Shown here: positions 1 through 6,731 of the stretch, in pieces
Position numbering within the stretch: the first letter of the stretch is position 1
How the letters are laid out: each line of letters begins with the position of its first letter
Assembly: GCA_020850375.1 (NCBI GenBank)
Contig: JADZET010000416.1
Coordinates: 1-12,461, forward strand
Direction: 5' to 3'
Source of the DNA: Phycisphaeraceae bacterium
GTDB lineage: Bacteria > Planctomycetota > Phycisphaerae > Phycisphaerales > Phycisphaeraceae
Length of the DNA stretch: 12,461 bases
Notes under the pieces: model-generated
The model's database searches: none
Seen by the model: only the letters and a program-made list of their open reading frames with translations
Told to the model about the DNA's origin: nothing
Translations under genes and position numbers: made by a program

Positions 1-715
1 ACTCCCACGCCGACACCCCATGCTCATCCACCACATTGAACGTCTTCCCCCACCCCATCGGCTTCTCCGCCGCCAGCGCGAACGCCATCGCGCAATTCTC
101 CACGTGCGTGATCGGCAGCTCCCGCCGCGCCCCAAACACCAACTGCCACCCCCCCACGCGCTGCCCGATCCCCGCCAGATCCCAGTGATCCCTCCCCCAG
201 ATAAACCCCGGCCGAAGCACCGCCAGTTTCCGCTCCGCATCCCCCTCCGCCCACCGCCGGCAGAGCCGCTCCTGCCACACCTTCGCCACCGCATACCCAT
301 CTCGCTCGTACAACGCCCGCCCGATCTCCACCGGCGACTCCTCATCCATCACCCCATTCCGGGCGATCTGCCGGTAGTCATACACCGAGAAACTGCTCGC
401 CAGCACCAGCTTCTCCACCCTCGCCTCCACCATCGCCGCCAGCAGCCGCTCCGTCCCCACCGCCGTCGACGCGAACTGCCCCTCCTCATCCCCCGTCACC
501 GCCGCCGCCAGGTGCACCACCACTTCCATCCCCGCCAACGCCGCGCCTAAATCGCGCTCCGCCCGCAGATCCGCCTTGACCCAACGAACCCCTTCGATGG
601 TCCCCGGCTCCGACGCCGGCCGAACCATCCCCGCCACCGTGTGCCCGCGTGCAACCAATTCCGCCACCACATGCCGGCCGAGAAACCCACTCGCTCCCGT
701 GACAAGGATGTTCAT
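1..715 (-). CDS. NAD-dependent epimerase/dehydratase (extended SDR), C-terminus cut off by window edge
   Basis: Extended short-chain dehydrogenase/reductase, probably acting on a nucleotide-activated sugar with NAD(P) as cofactor. About 238 codons are visible and the frame is open to position 1. The protein starts MNILVTGASGFLGRHV, with the TGxxGxxG nucleotide-binding motif at residues 6-12. A hydrophobic strand ending ASSFSVYDY carries the catalytic-serine region, and YAVAK (Tyr141, Lys145) is the catalytic pair. LRPGFIWG and the later HVENCAIA segment fit the substrate-binding half of the family. The ATG at 715-713 overlaps the TGA of the upstream oxidoreductase by four bases (ATGA), which implies translational coupling. 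The G-rich sequence just before the ATG is part of the hairpin repeat at 725-750. Substrate and product cannot be told from sequence. It is the last visible gene of the sugar-nucleotide operon. Confidence 0.9.
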   Translation of the reverse strand, partial: MNILVTGASGFLGRHVVAELVARGHTVAGMVRPASEPGTIEGVRWVKADLRAERDLGAALAGMEVVVHLAAAVTGDEEGQFASTAVGTERLLAAMVEARVEKLVLASSFSVYDYRQIARNGVMDEESPVEIGRALYERDGYAVAKVWQERLCRRWAEGDAERKLAVLRPGFIWGRDHWDLAGIGQRVGGWQLVFGARRELPITHVENCAMAFALAAEKPMGWGKTFNVVDEHGVSAWE

Positions 716-1857
716 GCCCCACCCCCTCTCGCCCCTTCCGGGGGCAGAGGCGCTTCCGGGGGCGGCGCCGAGGCGCTGAGCATCCCCACCAGCTCATTGA
801 CCTCCTCGATACTCTTGCGACCCACCGGCGGCGCCACCGTCGCGTCCCCCTCCACGCGCTTGCTCATCGCCCCATAGAATTCCTCAATCAGCCGCCACAG
901 CCCCTCATACGCCCCCGGCCCGCCCGCCAGCTTCCTCTTCAAGCCCCCCACCGCCGCCCGACACACCGCCCACGACTCGCTCAGTTGATTCTTCACCGGC
1001 ATCAATGGCCGCGCTCCCTCACGCACCCGATGCACCGTCAGCCGCGGCTCGAACAGATTCGCCGCCGCCTGCATCTTCGTCCCCCACACCCGCACCCAGA
1101 AACCGTCCGGCTGCGACCGCGCCGAAAAAACCAACTCCGCCGACCCCCGCTCCCCATCAATCAACGCCCGAAACTCATCGAACGGCACCGCCGACCCCGC
1201 CGCCCGCTTGCGCCACAGCGTCTGAACCCCCTGCTTCCCTTCCGGGGCCGGGGGCCCGACAAACGCGTGCGCCAAGTAAGCCAGATGCGTCAGAAAATCG
1301 CTCACCGCCCCCCCGCGTTGCCGCAGCGCCGGGTGCGGCGCGTTCCGATCCGCGAACCGACTCCCGGGGCCCAGAATGTCCAGCGTGATCGTCACCTCCA
1401 CGTGCGCGACCTCCCCCATCGCCCCACTGTGCAGCCACGCGAGCATCTGCCGCACCGAGTCGTCGAACAGATAATTGTGATCCTCGATCAGCCAGAGATT
1501 CTTCTTCCCCGCCAGCTCAAACAACCCCCGCAACTGCTCGGGCCTCTCCGTCGCCGGCTTCTCGACAATGACATGCGCCCCCGCCTCGAGCGCCATCCGC
1601 GCCAGCGCCTCATGCGTCTGCACCGGCGTCGTCACGTGCACCACACCCGGCCGAACCTCCGCCAGCATCCTCGCGTAGTCCGTGAACCACCGCTCCACCC
1701 CGAACCGCTCCGCCAGCGACTCGACCATCACCCGCGACAGATCGCACACGCCCCCCACCCGCACCACCCCCCGCTCCGCCAGCATCGACAGCGCCCCGAC
1801 GTGCTGCCGAGCGATGTGCCCCGCCCCGACCACCGCCGCTGTGATGGGTGCTTCCAT
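712..1857 (-). CDS. Gfo/Idh/MocA family oxidoreductase
   Basis: NAD(P)-dependent oxidoreductase of about 381 residues. Members of this family oxidise or reduce ring hydroxyl or keto groups, often on nucleotide-sugars. The Rossmann motif GAGHIA is at residues 11-16, and the signature EKPAT is at 99-103, whose lysine is the usual catalytic residue. EDHNYLF follows at 125-131, and a later GGAVSDFLTH segment supplies the conserved Asp/His pair. I chose the ATG at 1857 because the Rossmann strand starts seven residues later and a GAGG lies 6 nt upstream. The open frame extends another 35 codons upstream, but that part has no family-like sequence. The last ~20 residues are a Pro/Glu/Gly-rich tail (PPPEAPLPPEGARGGGA) encoded by two TTCCGGGGG repeat copies, so they are probably an appended, non-conserved end. 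The stop overlaps the next start. Confidence 0.9.
   Translation of the reverse strand: MEAPITAAVVGAGHIARQHVGALSMLAERGVVRVGGVCDLSRVMVESLAERFGVERWFTDYARMLAEVRPGVVHVTTPVQTHEALARMALEAGAHVIVEKPATERPEQLRGLFELAGKKNLWLIEDHNYLFDDSVRQMLAWLHSGAMGEVAHVEVTITLDILGPGSRFADRNAPHPALRQRGGAVSDFLTHLAYLAHAFVGPPAPEGKQGVQTLWRKRAAGSAVPFDEFRALIDGERGSAELVFSARSQPDGFWVRVWGTKMQAAANLFEPRLTVHRVREGARPLMPVKNQLSESWAVCRAAVGGLKRKLAGGPGAYEGLWRLIEEFYGAMSKRVEGDATVAPPVGRKSIEEVNELVGMLSASAPPPEAPLPPEGARGGGA
725..763. repeat. G/C-rich hairpin repeat plus a second CTTCCGGGGGC copy at a gene junction
   Basis: On the + strand, CCTCT (725-729) and CCCC (732-735) pair with GGGG (740-743) and AGAGG (746-750). The loop is TTCC and there is a 2-nt internal mismatch. 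The undecamer CTTCCGGGGGC occurs at 735-745 and again at 753-763, 18 nt apart. On the minus strand this block encodes the last residues of the Gfo/Idh oxidoreductase, and its outer part provides the G-rich leader of the next gene. It resembles the CCCTCTCCCC...GGGGAGAGGG repeats that I recall as common in many bacterial genomes; that identification is from memory. Confidence 0.6.
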
Positions 1858-1919
1858 GATGGGCCTCGTCACGCGCCACACCGCGCCTTGCCAACTACGC
1901 CCGCAAGGACCGCCGAAGG

Positions 1920-2894
1920 CTACTTCCCGGGGGGACGATAGAACGCCGCCGCCTCGTCCCACGCCCGCGCCTCATCCCACCCCAGCGCCGCCGCGTCCAG
2001 TTTATCCGTGTTGAACCGCACCAACGGCTCACCGAAATCCGTCTGCTTCCTAAGCTCCAACTCGCACGCCATCCCCAATCGCCCGCTCATCTCCCGAGCG
2101 AACCGCTGCGCGAACGCCCCCTGCGTCTCGACATACCCGCTCGGGTTGCACCGGCTGAACCCCGGCTCCCCCGGCAGCGTCTCGACGAATTTCCGGTACG
2201 CCTTGGCCAGCAGCGACACATGAATATTGTCCCGCACGTACTCCGGCGTGTTCACCGCCGCCGCCTTCCCCTGTCCCCACGTCTTGATGAGATAAGCCGT
2301 GAACCGCGGCTCCTCCAGCGGCCCAAAAGGATTGGGGATCACGAACTTCCCCAACCGCAGCGCCGCCTGCCGCGCATAGAACCTCACCGCCTCGCCCGTC
2401 AGCGCCTTGGACAACCCATAAGGCGAGAAGTGCGGCAGCCCCTGCTCCGCCGCGCCCGCCCAGCGCTCGCTGCCCTCACCCCCCTCGAACACGCTCCCCG
2501 TCAGCACGACCCGCCGCCCCCCGCTGCCCTTGAACCCCTCGAGCACCCCGCGAATACCTTTGGTGTTTGCCGCCACCGCCCCCGCCACGTCAAAATCCGC
2601 GCTCTTGTAGTTCGTCACGTCCGCCGCGTGATGGCACAGCACGTCCCAGGGCCCCCCCTCCCGCACCAGCTTCAAAAACCCCTCATCCCCAAAGCTGCAC
2701 GAGAACACCGTCTTGGCCCGCTCCGCCACCCCCGCCACCCGATCCCGTCTCACCCCCGCCTCATACGCCTCGACACTCTCTCGCCGCATCACCGCCGTCA
2801 CCCTGTGTCCCGCCGCGCTCAATTCGCGCACGAACCAATACCCCGTGAACGAGCTGCCGCCGGTCAAGAGAATGTTCAGCGGAGATTGTGCCAT
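1920..2894 (-). CDS. NAD-dependent epimerase/dehydratase (extended SDR)
   Basis: Extended SDR of about 324 residues, probably a nucleotide-sugar epimerase, dehydratase or ketoreductase. LLTGGSSFTG (residues 9-18) is the cofactor-binding loop. LTGSVFEGGEG holds the catalytic Ser134 region, and YGLSK (Tyr159, Lys163) is the catalytic pair. PNPFGPLEEPRF and the YVRDNIHVSLLAKA segment are typical of the C-terminal substrate half. I used the ATG at 2894. An in-frame GTG four codons upstream (2906) is possible, and neither has a strong Shine-Dalgarno, though GGTGG lies before the ATG. The gene is 54 nt downstream of the RmlC-type epimerase and 62 nt upstream of the Gfo/Idh gene, so it is very likely in the same transcript. 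The loop TGGSSFTG and PNPFGP are reminiscent of CDP-abequose-synthase-like reductases, but I cannot assign a substrate. Confidence 0.87.
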   Translation of the reverse strand: MAQSPLNILLTGGSSFTGYWFVRELSAAGHRVTAVMRRESVEAYEAGVRRDRVAGVAERAKTVFSCSFGDEGFLKLVREGGPWDVLCHHAADVTNYKSADFDVAGAVAANTKGIRGVLEGFKGSGGRRVVLTGSVFEGGEGSERWAGAAEQGLPHFSPYGLSKALTGEAVRFYARQAALRLGKFVIPNPFGPLEEPRFTAYLIKTWGQGKAAAVNTPEYVRDNIHVSLLAKAYRKFVETLPGEPGFSRCNPSGYVETQGAFAQRFAREMSGRLGMACELELRKQTDFGEPLVRFNTDKLDAAALGWDEARAWDEAAAFYRPPGK

Positions 2895-2940
2895 AGGATC
2901 AGCCACCGCGTTCAGGGTGCGGAAGACTTCACGCCACGCG

Positions 2941-2959
2941 ACGTGGGATCACCCCACGT
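2941..2959. other. Stem-loop centred on the stop codon of the RmlC-type gene
   Basis: ACGTGGG (2941-2947) and CCCACGT (2953-2959) form a perfect 7-bp stem around a 5-nt loop. In the minus-strand mRNA the loop reads GUGAU and contains the UGA stop of the upstream cupin gene. It lies 47 nt before the next start codon in the same operon. It could modulate read-through or mRNA decay between the two genes, but no U-tract follows, so a classic intrinsic terminator is unlikely. Confidence 0.45.
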
Positions 2960-3494
2960 GATACGCCTCATCAAAGTCGCGCCACTTGCCGTCCTTCTCC
3001 GAGATCACCGCCGGCTCGATCGGCCAGCGGATGGCAAACCGCGGGTCGTTCCACCGCACCCCGCGCTCCTGCTGCGGCGCGTAGAACTCATCCACGAAGT
3101 AAAACGCCTCCGTGTCCTCCGTCAGCGTGATGAACCCGTGCCCGAAACCCTTGGGCACGTACATCATCCGCCGGTTCTCCGCCGAGAGCTCCGCCCCAAA
3201 GCTCTGCCCGAACGTCGGCGACCCCTTGCGCAGGTCCAAAATCACGTCGTACAGCGACCCCCGGATGCACCGCACCAGTTTCGTCTCCGCCGCCGGCGCC
3301 AATTGGTAATGCATCCCGCGCAGCGTCCCCTTCTGGGCGCTCGTGGAATTATTCACCTGCACGAACCGCGTCGCCAGCCCGTGCTGCGCGAACTCCTTCT
3401 CGCAGAAAACCCGCGCGAAGAACCCGCGCTCATCCCCCCGCTTCTCCAGATCGATCACAAAAGCTCCGCCCAACGGCGTCGGTGTAAAGATCAT
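2949..3494 (-). CDS. rfbC: dTDP-4-dehydrorhamnose 3,5-epimerase family protein (RmlC-like cupin)
   Basis: Cupin sugar epimerase of 181 residues, the usual length for RmlC. Family members epimerise C3 and/or C5 of a 4-keto-6-deoxy nucleotide sugar. Recognisable landmarks are GDERGFFARVF (20-30), QVNNS (46-50), GTLRGMHYQ (56-64) with catalytic-type His62, and PKGFGHGF (114-121). A tyrosine-containing VDEFYAP segment (134-140) leads into the ERGVRWNDP signature (143-151). Asp168 in SEKD is the likely dyad partner of His62. The full motif set suggests an active enzyme. Because the operon starts with a cytidylyltransferase and has no RmlA or RmlB in view, the true substrate may be a CDP-4-keto-sugar rather than the dTDP sugar; that is inference, so the gene symbol indicates family only. 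The start is the ATG at 3494, with GGGAG about 10 nt upstream. Confidence 0.9.
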   Translation of the reverse strand: MIFTPTPLGGAFVIDLEKRGDERGFFARVFCEKEFAQHGLATRFVQVNNSTSAQKGTLRGMHYQLAPAAETKLVRCIRGSLYDVILDLRKGSPTFGQSFGAELSAENRRMMYVPKGFGHGFITLTEDTEAFYFVDEFYAPQQERGVRWNDPRFAIRWPIEPAVISEKDGKWRDFDEAYHVG

Positions 3495-3560
3495 CGATCC
3501 ATCGCTCCCATCATGGTCTTAAACCTGGTGCCACACCATTTCGAACATCACAGCCATGCA

Positions 3561-3672
3561 CCACGGAGATCACGGAGTTCACGGAGAAGACACGGAGCCG
3601 ATCCCCACAATCTCTTGTCCTCTTTCCTGTCCTCTCTCCGTGTCCTCTCCGTGCCCTCCGTGTCCTCCGTGG
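3561..3672. repeat. CACGGAG/CTCCGTG long inverted repeat between operon genes
   Basis: The left arm 3561-3597 has four CACGGAG heptamers starting at 3562, 3571, 3580 and 3591. The right arm 3636-3672 has four CTCCGTG heptamers at 3636, 3647, 3656 and 3665. The 37-nt arms match as reverse complements at 32 of 37 positions, and the mismatches fall between the heptamers. The 38-nt centre contains pyrimidine-rich TGTCCTCT repeats at 3616 and 3628. The element fills most of the 188-nt gap between the SDR (stop 3683) and the RmlC-type gene (start 3494). I recall similar ACGGAGGACACGGAG sequence scattered between genes in planctomycete-like genomes, where it is sometimes mistranslated as protein. 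It is non-coding here and would form a strong RNA hairpin. Confidence 0.85.
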
Positions 3673-3682
3673 TAAAAATGTC

Positions 3683-4702
3683 TCACGCCTTCGCCGCCGC
3701 CTCCCCCCCGATCAGCTCCATCCGCTTGCGCAGCGTCCGCAGCCGCACGAACTGATCCCCCTCGAAGTCCTTCTTCGAGAACTTGTGATCCACCATCTTC
3801 TTGTACAGCTCCTCCATCCCCGAGGCCAGCGTGTACTGCAGCTTGAACTCCGGCAAGACCCTGCCCAGCAGATCGAACTTCACCCTGTAATTCCGCGGGT
3901 CCGCCCCCACCTCGCCCGTGAACGTGATCTTGGCCGACGGCATCAGCTTCTGCACGTTCGCCGCCACGTCCTTGACCTGGTAGTTCTCCGGGTTCCCCCC
4001 CACGTTCACCGCCAGGTTGTGCACCTTCTCCTTGGGCGCCGTCAGGAACGCCACGAACGCCCGCGCGATGTCCCGGCAGTGAATCAGCGGCCGCCACGGC
4101 GACCCGTCGCTCTGGATCCGGATCTCCCCATACGACAACGCCGACGCCAGCAGGTTGTTCACCACCAGATCGATCCGAAGCATCGGCGAATGCCCGTAAG
4201 CCGTCGCGTTGCGCAGATAGATCGGCGTGAACCCGCCGTCCGCCAGCTTCGAAACCTCCTCTTCCGTCTGGATCTTCGACTTCGCATACGCCGTCAGCGG
4301 CGCCAGCGGATCGCCTTCTTCAAGATCGAGCTTCTTGCCCGCCCCATACACCGAGCAGCTCCCCGAGAACAGGTACCGCCCCACCCCCGCCTTCTTGGCC
4401 ATCTGCGCGATCCGGATCGAAGCATCCCGGTTGATCCCGTACGTGATCCCCGGGTCCAGATCGCCCATCGGGTCGTTGCTGATCGCCGCCAGGTGCATCA
4501 CCGCGTCGTGTCCATCCAGGTCGTGCTCATCGATCAGCCGCACGTCCTTGCGCACTTCCTTGTCCGCGCGAGGCAACGCCTCCCACCCGCACCCCTCGAA
4601 CAGCCCCAGATCGCAACCCGTCACCTGATGACCCGCCGCCTTGAGCAGCTCCACCAGATGAACCCCGATGTATCCCTGATGCCCGGTGACGAAAACCTTC
4701 AT
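3683..4702 (-). CDS. NAD-dependent epimerase/dehydratase (extended SDR) next to rfbF
   Basis: Extended SDR of about 339 residues. The protein begins MKVFVTGHQGYIGVHLVELL, with the Rossmann motif GHQGYIG at 7-13. HLAAISNDPMGDL (70-82) is a subfamily-type segment. SGSCSVYG (113-120) and YAKSK (Tyr139, Lys143) are the active-site elements, followed by LRNATAYG and SDGSPWRPLIH. The SNDP, NATAYG and PWRPLIH set matches an SDR group that I recall from CDP-sugar and surface-glycan clusters. It differs from the CDP-glucose 4,6-dehydratase RfbG, so the reaction is not assigned. There are two adjacent ATGs (4705 and 4702); an AGGGG lies 7 nt before the second, so I used 4702. It follows rfbF by 60 nt and is followed by the CACGGAG inverted repeat. 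Confidence 0.9.
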   Translation of the reverse strand: MKVFVTGHQGYIGVHLVELLKAAGHQVTGCDLGLFEGCGWEALPRADKEVRKDVRLIDEHDLDGHDAVMHLAAISNDPMGDLDPGITYGINRDASIRIAQMAKKAGVGRYLFSGSCSVYGAGKKLDLEEGDPLAPLTAYAKSKIQTEEEVSKLADGGFTPIYLRNATAYGHSPMLRIDLVVNNLLASALSYGEIRIQSDGSPWRPLIHCRDIARAFVAFLTAPKEKVHNLAVNVGGNPENYQVKDVAANVQKLMPSAKITFTGEVGADPRNYRVKFDLLGRVLPEFKLQYTLASGMEELYKKMVDHKFSKKDFEGDQFVRLRTLRKRMELIGGEAAAKA

Positions 4703-4762
4703 CATGCGTCCCCTGTTGATTGATTGTTCTTTGATCCCACCGTCTTCCACTTCCGGGGGGCA

Positions 4763-5557
4763 TCACACCTTCCAAGGCGCCTTGCCCGACTCCCACATCC
4801 CGTTGAGCTGGTCCCGGTCGCGCTGCGTGTCCATGCACGCCCAGAACCCCTCATGCTTGCAGATGCTCAATTGCCCGTCATCCGCCAACTTGATCAGCGG
4901 CTGCTTCTCCAGCACGCAACCCTCATCCGCCGACAGATACTTCACGAAATCGCGCTTAAAGAAAAAGTACCCCCCGTTGATCCACTGGTCCTTGAACTCC
5001 GGCTTCTCGCTGAACCGCAGCACCTTCGCCCCCTCCAGCCTCAGCTCCCCGAACCGCGACGGCGGGTTGATCCCCAGCACCGTCCCGATCCGCCCCTCCT
5101 TCTGGTGGAACGCGAACTCCCTCGTCAGGTCCACGTCCGTCACCCCGTCCCCGTACGTCACCGCGAAGTGCTTCGCGTCGCCCAGGTACTTCGCCGCCGC
5201 CCGCGCCACACGTCCCCCCGTCATCGTCAGCTCACCCGTGTACGCCAGCGTCACCGACCAGTCCTGGTCATGGTCCACCGAGTGCACCGTGACCTCATTG
5301 CTCTTGAGGTCCACCGTGAAGTCGCTGTTCATCGACGCGTAATTCAGAAAATAGCTCTTGATCACCTCCGACCGATAACCCGTGCACAGCACGAACCTCT
5401 TGAACCCATGCCGAGAATAGCTCTGCATGATGTGCCAAAGGATCGGCCGATTGCCGATGGTGATCATCGGCTTGGGCTTGAACTCCGTCTCCTCGCGAAA
5501 GCGCGTGCCCAGACCGCCGCAGAGGATGAACACCGGTACGTGGGAATGGTCAGTCAT
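4763..5557 (-). CDS. rfbF: Glucose-1-phosphate cytidylyltransferase
   Basis: Nucleotidyltransferase of 264 residues (RfbF is about 257). It makes CDP-glucose from CTP and glucose 1-phosphate, the entry step to CDP-deoxysugars. Visible motifs are GGLGTRF (14-20) and REETEFKPKPM (21-31), the nucleotide-binding signature. YGDGVTDVD (135-143) has the metal-binding Asp137. SEKP (183-186), NGGYFFF (194-200) and EGFWACMDT (236-244) complete the sugar-binding part. The EETEFKPKPM and ILWHIM combination is characteristic of RfbF rather than the thymidylyl enzyme RmlA. It is the first gene of the minus-strand sugar operon, with its ATG at 5557 facing the divergent control region. No clear Shine-Dalgarno is visible. 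A TTCCGGGGGG motif lies just past its stop codon. Confidence 0.93.
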   Translation of the reverse strand: MTDHSHVPVFILCGGLGTRFREETEFKPKPMITIGNRPILWHIMQSYSRHGFKRFVLCTGYRSEVIKSYFLNYASMNSDFTVDLKSNEVTVHSVDHDQDWSVTLAYTGELTMTGGRVARAAAKYLGDAKHFAVTYGDGVTDVDLTREFAFHQKEGRIGTVLGINPPSRFGELRLEGAKVLRFSEKPEFKDQWINGGYFFFKRDFVKYLSADEGCVLEKQPLIKLADDGQLSICKHEGFWACMDTQRDRDQLNGMWESGKAPWKV

Positions 5558-5714
5558 GTTGCGTTATTCTTGAGGGTCCACGGGGTCGATTATCGGTCCT
5601 GACTCCGCCCGAGCGGCGGCCCCTCGGAACCCCCGCAAGCCCCCCGGGCTCGGGCAATAATAGCCGCGGTTCACTCTACATCGGCAACCGCGGCCACGAT
5701 TCTAAGGTCCACCC
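5558..5714. promoter_or_regulatory. Divergent intergenic control region between rfbF and the GT2 gene
   Basis: These 157 nt separate two genes transcribed outwards and must hold both promoters. Two inverted repeats are present. One is GCCGCGGTT (5663-5671) with AACCGCGGC (5686-5694), perfect 9-nt arms and a 14-nt spacer. The other is GCCCGAGC (5607-5614) with GCTCGGGC (5648-5655), perfect 8-nt arms 33 nt apart. The first is the best candidate for a regulator-binding site. No coding frame with family character is seen here. AAGG at 5704-5707 serves as the ribosome-binding site for the plus-strand gene. Confidence 0.55.
5657..5687 (-). promoter_or_regulatory. Possible sigma-70-type promoter for the rfbF operon
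   Basis: Reading the minus strand, TTGCCG (5687-5682) is followed after 19 nt by TATTAT (5662-5657), five of six matches to a -10 box. This would start transcription roughly 90 nt before the rfbF ATG. The 9-nt inverted repeat overlaps this promoter, with one arm filling the spacer next to the -10, as an operator could. The spacer is long and promoter rules for this phylum are uncertain, so this is tentative. Confidence 0.25.
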
Positions 5715-6725
5715 ATGAAAGTGCTAGTGGTCATTGTCAATTACAAGGTTACGGACCTCACACTCGATTGTCTGCGCTCCCTCGCCCCGGAAGTCGCCTC
5801 CCTTCCGGGGGCACACGTCGCCCTCGTCGAAAACGGCACCAGCCCCGCCGACGCCCAACGCCTCGCCGACGCCATCCACCAGAACCATTGGTCCGATTGG
5901 GTCACCCTCATCACGCTCCCCGTCAACCTCGGCTTCACCGGCGGCAACAATGCCGTCATCAAGCCCGCCCTCTTATCGCCCAATCCACCCCAGTACGTCC
6001 ACCTCCTCAACGCCGACACCCTCGTCCGCCCCGGCGCCCTCAAAGCCCTCGTCAACTTCATGGACGCCAACCCCCACGTCGGCATCGCCGGCTCACGCCT
6101 CGAGGACCCCGACGGCACCCCCCAGGTCTCCGCCTTCCGCTTCCAGAACTTCATCAACGAATTCGAGTCCAGCTCCCGCTGGCGCTCCCTCTCCATCCTC
6201 TTCCGCAACTTCCGCGTCGGCCTGCCTATCCCCACGCAGAACATGCAGGTCCCCTGGCTCGCCGGCGCCTCGATGATCATCCGCCGCGACGTGCTCGACG
6301 CCATCGGCCCCCTCGACGAGGGCTACTACACCTACTTCGACGACATCGACTACTGCCTCCAAGCCCAACGCGCCGGCTGGCCCACCTGGTACGTCCCCGC
6401 CAGCCGCGTGGTTCACCTCGTCGGCCGAACCACCGGCGTCACCGTCAAACACCAACGCCCCAAGCGTCGCCCCCAATACTGGTTCGACGCCCGCCGCCGC
6501 TTCTTCCTCAAGAGCTACTCCCCCCTCCACGCCGCCCTCGCCGACCTCGCCCTACTCGCCGGCCTATCCCTCTGGAAACTCAAATCCACCCTCCTCCGCC
6601 TCCCCGACCCCAACCCCGAACACTTCCTCACCGACGCCGCCAAAAACAGCGTCTTCCGCCAAGGCTTCAAACTCCGCCCCGCCCAAAACCCCGCCCTAGC
6701 CCCAACCTCTCCCCCCAAACCCTGA
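5715..6725 (+). CDS. Glycosyltransferase family 2 (WbbL/rhamnosyltransferase-like)
   Basis: Cytoplasmic or membrane-associated inverting glycosyltransferase of 336 residues that transfers a sugar from a nucleotide donor to a growing glycan. It begins VLVVIVNYKVTDLTLDCLRSL, typical of the WbbL-like GT2 branch. NLGFTGGNNAVI (71-82) and LLNADTLVRP (98-107, with the DxD-equivalent NAD) bind the donor. WLAGASMIIRRDVLDAIG (181-198) and the YFDDIDYCLQAQRAGW segment (207-222) form the acceptor/base region, and HLVG (234-237) is the conserved histidine element. The C-terminus has one weakly hydrophobic stretch (about 273-288). It starts at ATG 5715 with AAGG 7 nt upstream. It is the only plus-strand gene; its codons end mostly in C. 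It is divergent from rfbF and convergent with the ATPase gene. Donor and acceptor are unknown. Confidence 0.92.
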   Translation: MKVLVVIVNYKVTDLTLDCLRSLAPEVASLPGAHVALVENGTSPADAQRLADAIHQNHWSDWVTLITLPVNLGFTGGNNAVIKPALLSPNPPQYVHLLNADTLVRPGALKALVNFMDANPHVGIAGSRLEDPDGTPQVSAFRFQNFINEFESSSRWRSLSILFRNFRVGLPIPTQNMQVPWLAGASMIIRRDVLDAIGPLDEGYYTYFDDIDYCLQAQRAGWPTWYVPASRVVHLVGRTTGVTVKHQRPKRRPQYWFDARRRFFLKSYSPLHAALADLALLAGLSLWKLKSTLLRLPDPNPEHFLTDAAKNSVFRQGFKLRPAQNPALAPTSPPKP

Positions 6726-6731
6726 CCTAAG

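Noticed and set aside
985..1941. Plus-strand open frame (318 codons) opposite the Gfo/Idh gene
   Set aside because: Arg/Pro/His composition and no recognisable domain; the minus-strand protein has all family signatures.
1858..1962. Longer N-terminus for the Gfo/Idh protein (35 extra residues)
   Set aside because: The extra sequence has no family similarity that I can see, overlaps the upstream SDR stop, and the Rossmann fold begins normally from the ATG at 1857.
3561..3672. CRISPR-like regular repeats
   Set aside because: The units are only 7 nt with 2-4 nt spacers and are arranged as an inverted repeat, with no room for CRISPR spacers and no cas genes nearby.
3579..3682. Small protein from the CACGGAG repeat (HGGHGGHGEDTERGQERG type translation)
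   Set aside because: This translation arises from the repeat itself and belongs to the non-coding inverted repeat; there is no independent start with a ribosome-binding site.
2220..3755. Long plus-strand open frame (511 codons) opposite the RmlC-type and SDR genes
   Set aside because: Its translation is Arg/Pro/His-rich with no family motifs. It is the antisense shadow of real minus-strand genes and runs through the inverted repeat, as expected where stops are rare in GC-rich DNA.
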